Under the pieces are notes generated by a model that was not told the origin of the DNA, searched no databases, and saw only the letters and a program-made list of their open reading frames with translations. The position numbers were made by a program, and so were the translations under genes. A stretch of DNA of 64,000 bases from Undaria pinnatifida (lineage: Eukaryota; Sar; Phaeophyceae; Laminariales; Alariaceae), in assembly GCA_012845835.1 (NCBI GenBank), contig JABAKD010000013.1:10797201-10861200 (forward strand). Direction: 5' to 3'. Below are positions 1-49,739 of this stretch, one piece after another (the first letter of the stretch is position 1; every line of letters begins with the position of its first letter).

Positions 1-249
1 AAACACAAATCCAACTGACAACTACTCGGCGACTTGTAGTCAGTCTTACACCTACCTGGTACAATACAAAATGGCCAACAAGCCATTGGTCGGCCACTTA
101 CTACTGGTACAGTGAGCCCAATACCTAGTCAACTAGTAGCTGGTTGGCGATTGATATAATGGTCAGTCAACTAGCTACCCAAAACATTAGCTTTTTGTAA
201 CATATTATCGTCCCCCTAAACCTGCCCCCCCATCCATCCTCTTTGATAT

Positions 250-310
250 AGTCCGCCACCGCCGCCACCAAAGCAGGCCAAGGAGCTTCTTACCGCTAGC
301 TCCCCATCTA
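250..310 (-). pseudogene. Partial copy of the 412-588 exon candidate
   Basis: About 40 bases repeat the AAGAAGCTCCTT...GGCGGCGG segment of the neighbouring exon candidate with several differences and no matching splice borders. Confidence 0.35.
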
Positions 311-411
311 TAGCCAGCCCAACACCAAACCAACTAATAACTAGCCAGTGACTTATAGTCAGAAACCCCCCACACACAGCCCTACCCAAAACTACCACAA
401 AACACTAACCT

Positions 412-588
412 TTCGTGACACCCTCTCGTTCCTTTTCCCCGCTTTCATCTTTTCCACCGCCGCCGCCAATGAGCAGACTAAGGAGCTTCTTAACGTTGAC
501 TCCCATCGTATCCTTCAGGGCGTCGATCACCACCACCACCTCCGCGCCCCCTCCCCCCCCTGCCCCCGCTCCTCCCCCTCCTCCTCCT
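412..588 (-). CDS. Possible minus-strand exon, Gly-rich then helical
   Basis: A minus-strand frame reads a Gly/Ala run, then EVVVVIDALKDTMGVNVKKL and LSLLIGGGGGKDESGEKERE, followed by CGAAAG|GTTAGT. An acceptor TTTCAG lies at about 589. A shorter copy of the KKLL..L..GGGG part lies at 250-310. The borders give phase 1, unlike the other exons of this strand, so confidence is low. Confidence 0.3.
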
Positions 589-840
589 GAAACTCCTTCC
601 TGTTTCGTTTCGTCAAGGTTTGCGTGTGTTTTTTTTCTCTCGTTTCCGTAAGAAGTAACACGCAATTTTTAATATTCGACTCTTCGTATGGTTTTCGGGC
701 GCTTTTTATTTTTTGTTTTCGATTGCTATCATACTTTGGGTAATAAAAAGGTTTTCAATTTCCATACTCGGAGAGCTGGAAGTTGGCTCGACCTCACGGC
801 CAGATACTACCACCAGATACTACTACTAGATACTATTATA

Positions 841-1127
841 TCGCTTTTGATCAAAACCAGCCCCCCCCTTTCCTTCCACAGCTGTCAGATTTTGTCCCCC
901 TCAGAAACGGGTTTTATAGTTTCCGCGCACAGACTGACTAAAATCATCCTGTTGACCCTGATAGCTACACTGTAGCTGTAAGGGGAGTCGCCGACCTATA
1001 TCCTTAATGAGGACACACAACTCGTAATGCGCGCGATCGGAGTATCACACACAGCTTGCAAAGATGAGTTTCGACGAAATCTTCGATCTCACAGCTGGAG
1101 TGTATTTTAATTTTTATAATATATCGT
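841..1127 (+). repeat. CTTTGCAAGCTG dispersed repeat, long copy
   Basis: Runs from TCGCTTTTGATCAAAACCAG through TTTTGTCCCCCTCAGAAACG, GTTGACCCTGATAGCTACAC, CGCGCGATCGGAGTATCACA and CAGCTTGCAAAGATGAGTTT to GATCTCACAGCTGGAGTGTA and an AT-rich end. The same order is seen in five other long copies. Confidence 0.7.
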
Positions 1128-1344
1128 TACGTGATGAAAGTACGCGCTATTTTCTTTATTCGATTACGTACTAACAAAAAAGCTGGGTATTCATTATAAT
1201 ACGAAAACTAGCAAAAAAACGGGGGGGGAAGGGGGGGGGGGGGGGGGGGTACTTGGTTACACACACATATACACGCACACAAACCACGCCGACATGCTTC
1301 TCCACCGTCCTCTCCGCCCCCCACCAAACACGCCTCGCACGCAC

Positions 1345-1560
1345 CTGCACCCCGCAATCCTCTGATGGCCCCGACAGCAGCCCGGGGGCCACAGCAAAGC
1401 TGTCACGGCCTGGGGACACAACACCATCATCACCACCATCATCATCATCATCATCACCACCACCACCACCGCCACCCCCAACACCACCACCACCACCACT
1501 GCCGCTGCCGAAGCCGCTTGTGCTGCTGCTCTTCTGGCCGAGGGTTTGGAGGAGATAACC
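1345..1560 (-). CDS. Possible minus-strand exon with Gly/Asp repeats
   Basis: A frame reads LLQTLGQKSSSTSGFGSGSG, then Gly and Asp runs coded by trinucleotide repeats, then DSFAVAPGLLSGPSEDCGVQ before CAG|GTGCGT at 1345/1344 (phase 0). The right-hand border is not clear, and a CCCCAG acceptor at 1410 would give a shorter exon. The trinucleotide runs make open frames likely by chance. Confidence 0.28.
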
Positions 1561-1805
1561 GAGGCCTCTGTTGTACTGGCTGGGTGGGCATCGCTCGTGG
1601 TCGATGAGGCGTGTGTGTACGACGAGGATGGGGGGGGTGGTGCTTCGGGGTGTGGACGGGCCGGGGCTGCGCGATCGTCCCGGGAGAAGCTGTAGCAGTA
1701 GTGGCGGTAGAAGTTGTAGTAGGCGCAGTGGTAGATAAATGTAGCGGCGGAGATGGTGGTAGTCGTAATAGACAAAAAGGGGGTGAAACGCAAAACGAAA
1801 CGCGT

Positions 1806-1965
1806 TTCGAGTTTCGAAAACGGTTTCGTTTCGAGTTTCGAAAACGGTTTCGTTTCGAGTTTCGAAAACGGTTTCGGTTCGAGTTTCGAAAACGGTTTCG
1901 TTTCGAGTTTCGAAAACGGTTTCGTTTCGAGTTTCGAAAACGAGTTTCGTTCGGAGAACCGGATC
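1806..1965. repeat. 24-bp tandem repeat
   Basis: Six units of GAGTTTCGAAAACGGTTTCG + TTTC, with one GGTTC variant. The unit length is divisible by three, so open frames on both strands are an artefact. Confidence 0.85.
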
Positions 1966-2826
1966 GAACCAGTTTCGAAAAAACAATAATTAGTCGTAGG
2001 AAGGAAGCAGGGAAAAAGAAGCGAACAAAGGGAGGAAAGAAGGAAGGAAAGAAGAGAGGGAGGAAACAATGAAAACACACAAAACAAAACATTGAACGGA
2101 CGAAAAAAAAAATCGACCATGGCATACCGCTCTGTGGTAAAACATGAAAATCAATATATAGACAACGGGAAAACGATAACGACCTCCAAAACTGAACGAC
2201 TATGGTATACCGCTCTGTGGTACAATATGAAAACCAATAAATGTACAACGGGAAAACGATCTCCAAAACAAAACGAAAGGGCGAGAGGTGTAACAAAAAT
2301 ATGAAACGGAGGGAACGAGACCACACCCCGCTCCCTTCCTCCGTTCTTCCCTTTCCAACTCCCGCCCTCTCACCTGCGACAACCCCGCCCTTCCCTCTAA
2401 AGCCCTTGCCCTTTCCCTACAACTAGTGCACTCCCCTCCGTGTCCCATTTCAACCCCCCCCCTCCCCGTCTCTCCGTTTCCAAAGGGATGCGTGGTCAAT
2501 GGTCAAATGACTAAGGCAAGCAAAAAAATGAGGATGCCTCCCCACCCCTCCGTCCCACCCCCCCCCCTTCACAACGTCCTCTTCCGCCCCCCCCGCCCCC
2601 CCCACAATTCCACTCTATAACCCCCTCCTCGTTCGTCCTCTACAACTCCCCCCGCCCCCCGACCTCCTCCTCTCTACAGCTCTCTCCTTCCTACCTCCTT
2701 CCCTTTGTTATCTCCGATCTCGCTCCTTCACTCCTTCTCTCCCCCTCCTTCTCTCTAGAAACCCCTCTATTCCTTTCTTCTCTCCACCTACAACTCCCTC
2801 TCTCCCTCAACAAACCCCCCTCTACC

Positions 2827-2880
2827 TTAAAAGCACCGGCGAGGAGACCGTCCGCGACGTCCCGGGCTAGAAAATACAAT
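2827..2880 (-). pseudogene. Partial copy of exon 3097-3261
   Basis: On the minus strand the segment FLARDVADGLLAGAFK repeats FLARDVADALLTGAAK of the intact exon, and the AAG|GTAG donor border is kept. The 5' part is missing, so it has no acceptor. Confidence 0.55.
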
Positions 2881-3096
2881 TCCGGCCAACCCCTCCCCCC
2901 CTCCCTCTTCCCCCCGCCCCCTTCCGTCCTTCCCCCTACAATTCCCCCCCTCGCTGTACAAGACCCCCCTCCACCCCCTCTCCCCCCCCCTTCTCCTTTG
3001 TCATCCTTCCCTTCCTTCCTCTACAACTCCCTCCTTCCCTCCTTCTCCCTCCCTCCCCCGCTCCCCCTACATCTCCCTCCCTCCTTCCCTACCTAC

Positions 3097-3261
3097 CTTG
3101 GCAGCACCGGTGAGGAGAGCGTCGGCAACATCCCTGGCCAGAAAAGACGCCTCCGGCCACCCCCTTGCAGCTCTTCCGCTAGCCAGGCGCCTGAGCCGCT
3201 CGGCGCAGACTCTCGGCCTCCCGTCGCTACAGCGCAGCCATTCTTCTATCAGCACACGCGC
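3097..3261 (-). CDS. Internal exon of minus-strand gene, helical, unknown product
   Basis: On the minus strand TTTTTTAAG (acceptor) is followed by 55 open codons and AAG|GTAGGT at 3097/3096, phase 0/0. It reads ARVLIEEWLRCSDGRPRVCA and later EASFLARDVADALLTGAAK, an Arg- and Ala-rich helical protein. A broken copy of its last 18 codons, with its own AAG|GTAGAG donor, lies downstream at 2827-2880, the same habit seen in the SCAMP-fusion gene. No family is recognised. Confidence 0.5.
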
Positions 3262-3479
3262 CTTAAAAAATCGGAAGAATGTGTAAGAAACAAAGAAATT
3301 CGAGTCCTGTAATAAGTATCAGACGCGCCTTAAGAAAGCGGAAGAATAGGAAGAATAAACACAAAATATAAGAAACTCGGTTCAAGAAACAAAAAGCACC
3401 AGATATCATGGTAAGAAATACCACATCACAAACAAGAAATACGTAGCATGGGTAAGAAATAACAAATACCTGGCAACAA

Positions 3480-3751
3480 GACGCGTGCTACGGCAGATAC
3501 AGGGGTAGCACTTTTAAGCTTTTTTTTTTCTGGACGACGGCGGCGTGTCTTAACCCAATATCGTCGGGGGGAAAAGTCATTCATTCTTTTATTGCCCAAT
3601 GACTGGTTACGTACGTACCTACGCCATGGGATTTCTCGATGGATCATACTTTCAGATCTTGTCAACATTGTTGTTTGTGTGAGAGGTATGGAGCTCCTCC
3701 CGCGAGGAGCCTCAGCACAAAAAAAGGTATACTTTTACCGTAGCAGGCGTC
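3480..3751. mobile_element. MITE, GACGCGTGCTACG family
   Basis: Begins GACGCGTGCTACGGCAGATA and ends with the inverse form ACTTTTACCGTAGCAGGCGTC. About 270 bp, no coding capacity, like its relatives at 6580 and 25965. Confidence 0.6.
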
Positions 3752-3794
3752 ACATAAGTAAAACATAACAAACACCAAGTAAGACGCAATTCCA

Positions 3795-3980
3795 CACGTC
3801 GGACAGATGATCTATCCCCACTTGACTATCTAGATCTTTGAGAGAAGATCTGTCGTGTCGGACAGATGATCTATCCCCACTTGATGATCTAGATCTTTCA
3901 GGGAGGATATGTCGTCGGACAGATGATCTATCCCCACTTGATGATTATCTAGATCTTTCAGGGAAGATCTGTATGATCTG
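3795..3980. repeat. ~57-bp tandem repeat
   Basis: Three units of CGGACAGATGATCTATCCCC + ACTTGATGATCTAGATCTTTCAGGGA. GATGATCTGCA-type short repeats continue at 4100-4165. Confidence 0.8.
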
Positions 3981-4614
3981 TACGGTCTCACTCATGGTAC
4001 CAGGTGGGAGACGTACGATCTGCATCATCTAGCAGACGTTTCCAGGGGTGGTATCCGTACTCACGACGTGCAGCCCCTGCACATCTCATAACGGCAGATA
4101 CAGGATCTACTGCTGATGATCTAGACGATCTGCAGATGATCTGCAGATGATCTATCATGATCTGTCCGAGGTTTTTGATTCGTTTCAGAGATAATAAACG
4201 ACAGATACTGGGCAAGAAATAAGCAACAACCGTACTAGCTGATAAATCAGCAATGATAATGTGAAGACAGGGGGAGGGGGGGGGGGGCTACGAGGAGAAG
4301 AACAAGAACACGACTAGAGTAGACAAAAACGAAACGACACGAAACCATGGGTGGTGGTGGCTGTTGCTGCGGTTGCTATTTTCCTCACCCCGGCACCATA
4401 CCACACTATACCATAATTGAGTTGCGCATGCAAAAAAACAACCTGCCACTATAAATTGATACCAGATATGCACCGGTAATATCATACCTGAGAGAAATAG
4501 ATAAACAGAAGCGATACGATCAGGACGACACACCGACCAACCCCTCTCGATCACAAATCAGACCTCCCTTCCCCCCCCCCCTCCCACCCTCCGGCCTCCA
4601 CCCTGCCCCCTTAC

Positions 4615-5028
4615 CTGCTGCGACGGACCACCCCCCCCCTCCCCCCCCTCCCCCTCTCCACCCCCCCCCCCCTCCTTTTCGCGCGCCCGCCCCCTGTCAA
4701 TAAAGCGCCGATGCCCGACCGACAAGCTATCCCAGACTTGTTCCACCAGGTTCACAGCTCTTGCTGGCAAAGTCTGTCCCTGCAACACCCCATCCCCCCA
4801 AGAATCATCCATGGGGGGTTTCATCATCGGAGGCGTCGTGCCCAGAGGATCGCGCAACGGCGGGAAGTGGGTTCTCGCCCTCCCTGTCCCCCCCAAACCA
4901 CCCCCCTTCCCCTTCCCCCGCCCCCCCTCCCCTGCCCCCGATGCGGACAACGCCGCTGATGCTGCCGACGTTGATGCCCAGCCGTCGACCCCAAAACTTC
5001 CGCTATCGCTACTAGCCGACCCGTCATC
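4615..5028 (-). CDS. Internal exon of minus-strand gene, unknown product
   Basis: On the minus strand a C-rich tract ends TTGTCAAG at 5029, then 138 open codons run to CAGCAG|GTAAGG at 4615, phase 0/0. It starts DDGSASSDSGSFGVDGWAST, passes a Gly-rich stretch, then the ordered-looking PPMMKPPMDDSWGDGVLQGQ and ARAVNLVEQVWDSLSVGHRR, and ends in a Gly/Glu-rich run. The middle looks like genuine protein, with Trp, paired hydrophobics and little strand bias. I do not recognise the family. Confidence 0.5.
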
Positions 5029-5974
5029 CTTGACAAGGGGTTGGGGTGGCGGTAGGAGGTTAGGGGTGAGGGGAGGGGTGGGGGCAGGAGAAGGGGTAGG
5101 GGGGGGGGGGAGGTGGGGGGGGGGGGGAGGGGGGCGGAGGTGGAGGCGAGGTTGGGGGTTCGGGGTGGGGTGGGGGGGTGAGCGTGGGGGTCACGCATTC
5201 TGCGATATAACAGTCGATGAAATTCTCGATCTCACAGCTGAGGTGTGTGTAGGTGTACCGCGGGCGACTATGGCAATACCTCGACGAGATCTCCCGAAAT
5301 CCGCCGTTTTCGTTGTTTGCGCCTCCCTGCTGTTCTTTGCAGGAAATCGGCTCTGAAGTTCATCGCAGGGGGTGGGTTCTACACAGCCATTTACGGTGGG
5401 GAAATGACATATTCAGAGGTATTCTTAATGGAGAAAAAAAACTTTTGTCGAAAAAATCCAAACATTCCACTTGTTCTGTTCATTTACTTTCAAATAAATG
5501 CCAGTAAGAAAAAAAGAAATATATAAGCTTTCCAAATTTATGGTAACCTGCAAAAAAACTCCAAATTTACTATTTAGAAAAATAATTACTCTGTATTTCG
5601 ATAAAAAACTTCCCAAATATTTCCAAAATTAGAACTTTTGGAAAAAAAGGGTTTGATAAGAATGATCCTCCGTATCCGAACCATACGATAAAGACGGCCA
5701 ACCTACGCATCAACATACACAATCATCGTGTGCACGGGGACTTCAGTCCTCGCAGAAGGAGGCGACACCTGACAGAAAGGAATTTTTGAACGAACTTCAC
5801 GATCTTCGTCGTCACTCGAACGAGTAAGATGTACCAGGTATGTACGGACGAGTACAGTAGTAGTGGTAGTAACAGGTGCGTACGTACTTGTTCCAAATCG
5901 CAAACAAGCATGAAAGCGTACGCATTACGTCTGTGTATTGTTCACAGTGAAGCGATACTTCCACCCCTTTACGT

Positions 5975-6345
5975 CTACCACAAGCAGTGTCCGTGCCGAT
6001 GCCTCCTGCTAATAGAGAGGCGACCTCTGTGGTAACAAGCTACGAGACAGAGGTACACGTTGCAGAATACAGCAAGCCGATTTGGGCCATGCAATGCCAA
6101 CCGCAACGAGGACGAGGAGGGCATAAAAGATGCACACCAGCACACCAGACTATCTCCAACAAAGAAAACCAAAATAACAAGAAAGAAGTAATAAGCCGGA
6201 AGCAGGACGACGCGAGAAAAAGGAAAGTGTTTTGGGCTGCGAGAGCAACTGAGTTAAATCGACACACGACGCGTATGAAAATACGTGGAAGTGTGGTGAG
6301 CTAAAGCTTTATTTTTCCCCATCCGCCGGTGGATGAAAAAAAAAA
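5975..6345 (-). repeat. Dispersed element with GGCCATGCAATG and ACGTGGAAGTGTGG parts
   Basis: Part one (5975-6150: GTGTCCGTGCCGATGCCTCC, GAGACAGAGGTACACGTTGC, TTTGGGCCATGCAATGCCAA) recurs at 24420-24605 and inverted at 8596-8810 and 49285-49500. Part two (6250-6345: GTTAAATCGACACACGACGC, ACGTGGAAGTGTGGTGAGCT, CATCCGCCGG) recurs alone at 18598, 19436, 21800 and 30205. Confidence 0.55.
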
Positions 6346-6579
6346 GAAAGAAAAAAAACAAAGCTAAATAGACAGCCAGCAACAAGCAAACAACGCAAAT
6401 GACACCTGTCGGGATGGACACCGCCGTCGAAGATACAGTAACTAGAGGACAGGCCTGGCAACGATGCTCCTAAACCTCTATTAATAGTAGTTGCATTTGG
6501 AACCCAGTTTGGGTACTGCCTCGACGCCGGTTGGGTGGTGCCATCTACTTCGTTGCTGCGTTTTGGCTTCTGCTTAATT

Positions 6580-6851
6580 GACGCGTTCTACCACAGAGGT
6601 GCACCCCTTTTTTTCTGCAAACGTTCCTCAATTTGGGAGCTTAAGACCTCTCCCCCCCCAAAAAAAAATGATTTTTGACGAAAACAAAACTGCTACCGGA
6701 CGAAAAATCGTTCATGTCTTAGGTACACACACAACGAAAATCGTGAAAAAAAAAGTTGGCGTTTTTTTTCCAACAATTCTGGGTTTTGGAGTTCCGTTAT
6801 TCAGAAACCATTTCCGCCAAAAAAAGGTATACCTTTATCGTGACATGCGTC
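6580..6851. mobile_element. MITE, GACGCGTGCTACG family
   Basis: Begins GACGCGTTCTACCACAGAGG and ends ATACCTTTATCGTGACATGC + GTC. Internal sequence (TTCCTCAATTTGGG, AAACTGCTACCGGA) is shared with the copy at 25965. Confidence 0.6.
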
Positions 6852-6899
6852 AATTACGGGGCTTCATTTCCGCGTTCGGTACGGGGGCCAGTAGAGCTT

Positions 6900-7050
6900 A
6901 CCACTTTTTCGAAACGATGGTTGACGCACAATGCTGTGGGCGAGACGAAGGGGGTTTCACCCTTTATTGGTTGGTTGCGTTTCAATGGCTTAGGGTTAGG
7001 GTATATCATAGTTTCAAGAGTATGTCAACCACCTTCTCGAAAAAGCGGCA
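6900..7050. mobile_element. Foldback element with CCACTTTTTCGA ends
   Basis: CCACTTTTTCGAAACGATGG + TTGAC at the left and GTCAACCACC + TTCTCGAAAAAGCGG at the right are 25-base inverted repeats with few mismatches. About 150 bp, single copy in this window. Confidence 0.5.
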
Positions 7051-7388
7051 AGGTGCCCTCACGGGGGCGGCGACGACGGTATTGGCACCACTATTTGTCG
7101 TCAGAAACAGCAGCGCGAAGGCGATAGACCATGCGGCAATGCTCCTACTCCTGCAATAGCAAGGCCATTCGAAAACCCAACATGGTTGCCGCCCGTGATG
7201 TTGATTGGACGGCGTCATCTGCTGTGTTGCTTAAAAGTAGTTATTGATTGTCTGCTGTGCTTTTTTTTTTGTTCTTTTTTGTCGCGCCGTCCTGTTTCCT
7301 TCCAAGTAATCCCAGTCGCATTTTTTTTTTCTTTTAGTTTGTTCTCCTTTCTTGCTCATCTGTTACCTTTTTTTCCTGTTCTGCTGTA

Positions 7389-7764
7389 CGCCAAGGCTCT
7401 CAAAAAGGCACAATGTGAGGGCGTTGAGACGACTATTCACAAACGATGCCTCTTCTTCGCGGGAGCCGTACAATGGACGAGCAATGAGCGACTTAACCAG
7501 TGCGTGATGTTCGCGACGATGACTGGTGGGGTGAACCCGGGACGAGGCCGACCAGAAAAGAACTGGGCCCAGTGTCTGGTAGACGACATCAGGGTATTCG
7601 AAGCAACCGAGGGGTCCACCGATAGCTCCCCTTTACTGTTCGGAGTAGAGACTGTGCTATGGCCGAGGGCGGCTAAGAAGGGTGGGAGCTGGCACCGGGG
7701 GGTCGTCGACGCGGCTGACCGCTTCATGACGAGATGGCACAGGGGCGAGGTGGAGAAGAGCTAG
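7389..7764 (+). mobile_element. 3' end of a LINE-type reverse transcriptase ORF
   Basis: An open frame reads KRCLFFAGAVQWTSNERLNQ, then GRGRPEKNWAQCLVDDIRVF and HRGVVDAADRFMTRWHRGEV, ending at TAG. The order W/F-AG-hydrophobic-x-R..ERL..x-V-M-F..GRP..W..CL.DD-hydrophobic is the C-terminal tail of LINE reverse transcriptases. The catalytic part is absent: T-rich noncoding sequence lies upstream, so the copy is 5'-truncated. Confidence 0.65.
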
Positions 7765-9892
7765 CAACACCTCGCAGCCGAGGACGACAAGAGCAGCAAC
7801 CAAGGGAAACCGGGGGGGCGAGGGGGGGGGAAAGCAGCCGTACTGATACAGCTGTAGACGAATGCAGAAACGAAGTGGCAGGTCGTATGGCAAGGTACCA
7901 GTTCGACTAAGTGGAGCGTGCGCTACTATAGCCCTGAACCCTTTGCAGCGAGTGGTAGTTTCTGCTTCGTTTGTTTACGTTGAATTCAATGGGGGCAGCG
8001 CGAAAGTGACAGCAGTAATGACTTGCGGTCATCCTTTTTTCTTCTTTTTCCTTCTTGTTTGCTCCCTTATTGCCCTCCCCACCGGCCTTTTGCGGGCATC
8101 TTCTTCCTCTTCTTCGTGTTGTTTTTGTCCGTAAAACATCAGTTATATTCTTCGTGTTGTTTTGTCCATGCAACAGCAGTTATGTTCTTCGTGTTTTGTT
8201 GTCCGTGCAACAGGTATCTGTTCCTCTTCAGCGCGTATGGTGTCCCTCTGGCATTTGCAGCCTTTCCTTTCCTTTCCGGTGTACAAGCATCACATTCTTC
8301 ACAACACCTGTCGTTTGTTTTGCTTTGTTTTCTTTTTTCTTTTTCCGTTTCTTTCTCCCTTCTCCCTTTCCCCCCCTTTTTTTATGGTCTGGCTTGTTTT
8401 GTTGTGTTCTCATACCCGGTACGCTAGCACCTCACTTGTTTTACCTTGATGAATTGCGACTGTTTGGTTAACTCTGTTTCACAGAAGTCGTCTGTGACCA
8501 CAGAATTTGTATCTCTCTAGGATGAATCAGCACGGACTCTGGGTGTACTGATGTCGTTGGGTAGAAATAACGGTTTGATGTAAAGACAACACACATTGCA
8601 AAAATTCTGGTGTGCAGGCTTGCACATTTTGGTTTTCGGCCCGCGTGTTCAATCGCGGTTGGCGTTGCATGCCCAAACCATTTTGCTGTATCTTGCAATG
8701 TGTATCTGTGTCTCGTAGTTTGTGGCCACAGAGCTCGTCTCTCTATGAGGCATCAGCACGGACACTGGTTGTGCTGGATGTAGATGGGTGGACATATCAG
8801 GTCAATGTGAACGACACACACCACCCAACCAACGTCGGGAGCAGCAACCATACTTTGGGTTCGGAATGCACCTACTACAGTAGTAGCTGTAGGAGTAGCA
8901 ACATTGCCGCGTGATTTATCACCCAATGCACCTGCGCACTCAGCTGTTTCTGATGACAGCAGTAGTGGTGCACATACCATCGCCCCAGTACCCAATACAA
9001 AAACGAACCTGAAAAATGAAGCAAGGAAAAACGCGGCAACAACGCAGATGACACCACCCAGACGGCGTCGGGGCAGCACACAAACTGGGTTCCGAAAAGT
9101 CAACTACTAGAGGGGGAAGCATTGATGCCTGGTTTGTCCTCTACCTAGTGTACCTACGACGGCGGTGTCCATAGCGACCTAAATCACGCCTCGTAGCTTG
9201 CGCGAAACTGCATTGAAGGAAGAAAACAGATATCCAGCCCAGGCCTTGACGCGCGTCAGTGGGGGTTACCCGAGCTGCTGCAGATAAAAAAGTAATGTAT
9301 GTATCATACCTCGTTACCCTACGATACAGTATGTTTCAAGTACATCAGTGCTGCAGAAGTTTTGATGTTACAAAAAACAACGTTTCAAGTTTCAAGTATA
9401 GACTAAACGTCAGCTGCCAAAATGGTGTGACTTCGTAAGGATATAAAGTAGGCCAGCGAGCCCCCCGGAGTCTCCAGGTCAACAAGACAGTGTTAGATCC
9501 TACAACAGCGTGCGATTTCGCGATTTCGGTCCGATAACTCAAGTCTTCCTTGTAGCATGTCGTTGGGTGCTTCAGACTTAGAAAATCACGACCAAAAAGC
9601 TGCACATCCGACGTCAATCCCCTCGTTTGTTGTGCCAGGTATGATGCACCCGGCAAAATACGCGCGATCGGAGTACTGTATCAAAACCACAGCTTGCAAA
9701 TATGAGCGGCCGGTGTAACACGCAGCTTGCAAAGATGAGTATCAACCCTATTTTTTATCGAACTCAGCTGACGTGCTTAGAAGGAAGGCTTTTCATGAGT
9801 CATGACCCGGCCCGCGGGTCAGATGACGAGATGTTCTTAATCCCGTGGATCAAGCCGGGTTGGGCCAGGGGGTAAGTATGACACGAACTCAC

Positions 9893-10972
9893 CGACTCAG
9901 AATCGGCGTCAAAAGCCTCGGACCAATGGTCCGTGGCAGAGGGTTCAGGGGACCTAGCAGAAGAAGACGCCGATATGTCGATGTCGCATGTTAGAGACGA
10001 CCTCCACCCCACCTCTCGTCCTCTCATCCTATAGTAGTCTTGGAGCTGTTGGTTTTGCTGGTGTAGTTGCGGTTGTTGGTGTTGCGGTTGTTGGTGTTCT
10101 TCTCCTAAAAGGGTATGTGTGGGAGGGAAGCTTAGGCTCGGGAAACCGCGGGCGCCGGTGCTGGGCTTTTGGGACCGGTTCATGAGCTTAGTGTGGTCGT
10201 TATTGGTGGTGCTGCTGCTGTTGCTGCTGTCGGTGGTGTTGTCCGTGCTGTCTGAAACAAGAGCCGCAGCAGAAGTGTCAGCCGTATCAGCAGAAGCAGC
10301 AGCAGCAACGGCAGCCGAGGCGGTGATAGAGGTAGCATGTTGACCTTCGTCTTGCCTATTGTCCCGCTCTCTCACACCAACGGCAGCAGCGGTAGCCATA
10401 CCTATGCTGGGCGCTTCCTGCTGTCCATAGCGAGAAGGAACAGCGTCATCCACGGCACCAACGGTAGGAGCCCACGCAGAGAAGGGAGGCGGACGGCTCG
10501 GTGGTGTTGGCTTTGCGGTAGCACCGACCCCGGTGCTCATGAGGCCGGCCGAAGAGACAGGGCGATTGTGCGAGGCCAGAGAAGGTTGGTCTCTTCGTGT
10601 TCCTGCCGTGATTGGCAGTTTTTGATCGCGGGTCTCGTTCGCTGACGTTGTCACCGCCACTGCTGCTTCTGTCACCTTCGTCGTCGCAGTAGGTTGGACT
10701 TGTTCACTCAGATCACCTTCAGCGGCAGCAGCTGCGGTCGCTGCAGCGGCCAGGCTTGTCGTACGCTGCTGCTGTTGTTTTGGTTGTAGTGGTGGCTGTT
10801 CTTGCGGCAGATTCGGCGATGTTGATGTTGGAGAACTCAGAAAAAGACCGTCGTTATCGCCAGCGCTGCCGCAGCCCAGAGGGGCCGCGCCCGATCTCGT
10901 ATGAGCTTGTGGATCGATCAGGTCGTTTGCGTTTCCTGTCGTACCTTCGCCTCGTCCGACAGCTGCCGCCAT
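9893..10972 (-). CDS. Low-complexity protein, probable first exon of a minus-strand gene
   Basis: An open frame of 360 codons from ATG (MAAAVGRGEGTTGNANDLID) to a donor TCG|GTGAGT at 9893/9892, exactly phase 0; without splicing the frame reads on for 30 residues to a stop at 9800. It is rich in Ala, Ser, Thr, Gln and Asn with poly-Gln and poly-Ala runs and shows no domain I recognise. Ser/Thr-rich disordered proteins of this kind are common in brown algae. It lies head-to-head with the SCAMP-fusion gene. The next supported exon on this strand is at 4615-5028, also phase 0, but whether they belong to one gene is inference. Confidence 0.55.
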
Positions 10973-11490
10973 CGTCCCGGGTTGTCTGCCCGAAGCTCAC
11001 AGCTTCTTTGTGGGGCCTGTCGGAAAATGTCGGAAAATCACCAACTAAACTCTAAATATCGTGCCAAAATGTTCAAGATCTCGCGAGGCGTTATTATAGC
11101 GGGGACGTCTGTAAAAGGCGTTCTCACTAGGGATCTTGATTCCGGTTGATTGCCCAATCACGATCAATAGAGTTCTATCTTGGGTTTTCAGGAACGGGCA
11201 CGCAGGTGGCGCGACAATAATAGAAGCAGCCACACGCAGCAACAGCAGCAGCAGCAACAGGAGTGGTTCGCACCAACTTGGGTGCCAGACGAGCGCCTAG
11301 CCCCCCTCGCTCGCGGGGATTGTCACGCTCCCCCGGCACCGGCAGCCGCGGGTCTGAGCCCAAAGGTCTCGGAACGAACGGGTTGCTTGAACAACAGGCA
11401 GCAGCTGTAGCAGCAGCAGCAATAGCAGACTGGGGTCACCGGAGGCACAGCTTTCTTGCATTCGATCACTGTGACGCATAGGGCGCAGCC
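10973..11490. promoter_or_regulatory. Putative bidirectional promoter between two head-to-head genes
   Basis: About 518 bp separates the minus-strand ATG at 10972 from the plus-strand ATG at 11491. It carries GC-rich stretches and a CAG-rich segment around 11230-11262. I see no convincing TATA box. The call rests only on the divergent arrangement of two putative first exons. Confidence 0.4.
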
Positions 11491-49724
<38,234 letters not shown>

Positions 49725-49739
49725 ATGCCGTGTTACTTT

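Noticed and set aside
1171-2326. Minus-strand ORFs of 271-290 codons
   Set aside because: Mostly the 24-bp repeat and triplet runs; only a short part near 1345-1560 is kept as a weak exon candidate.
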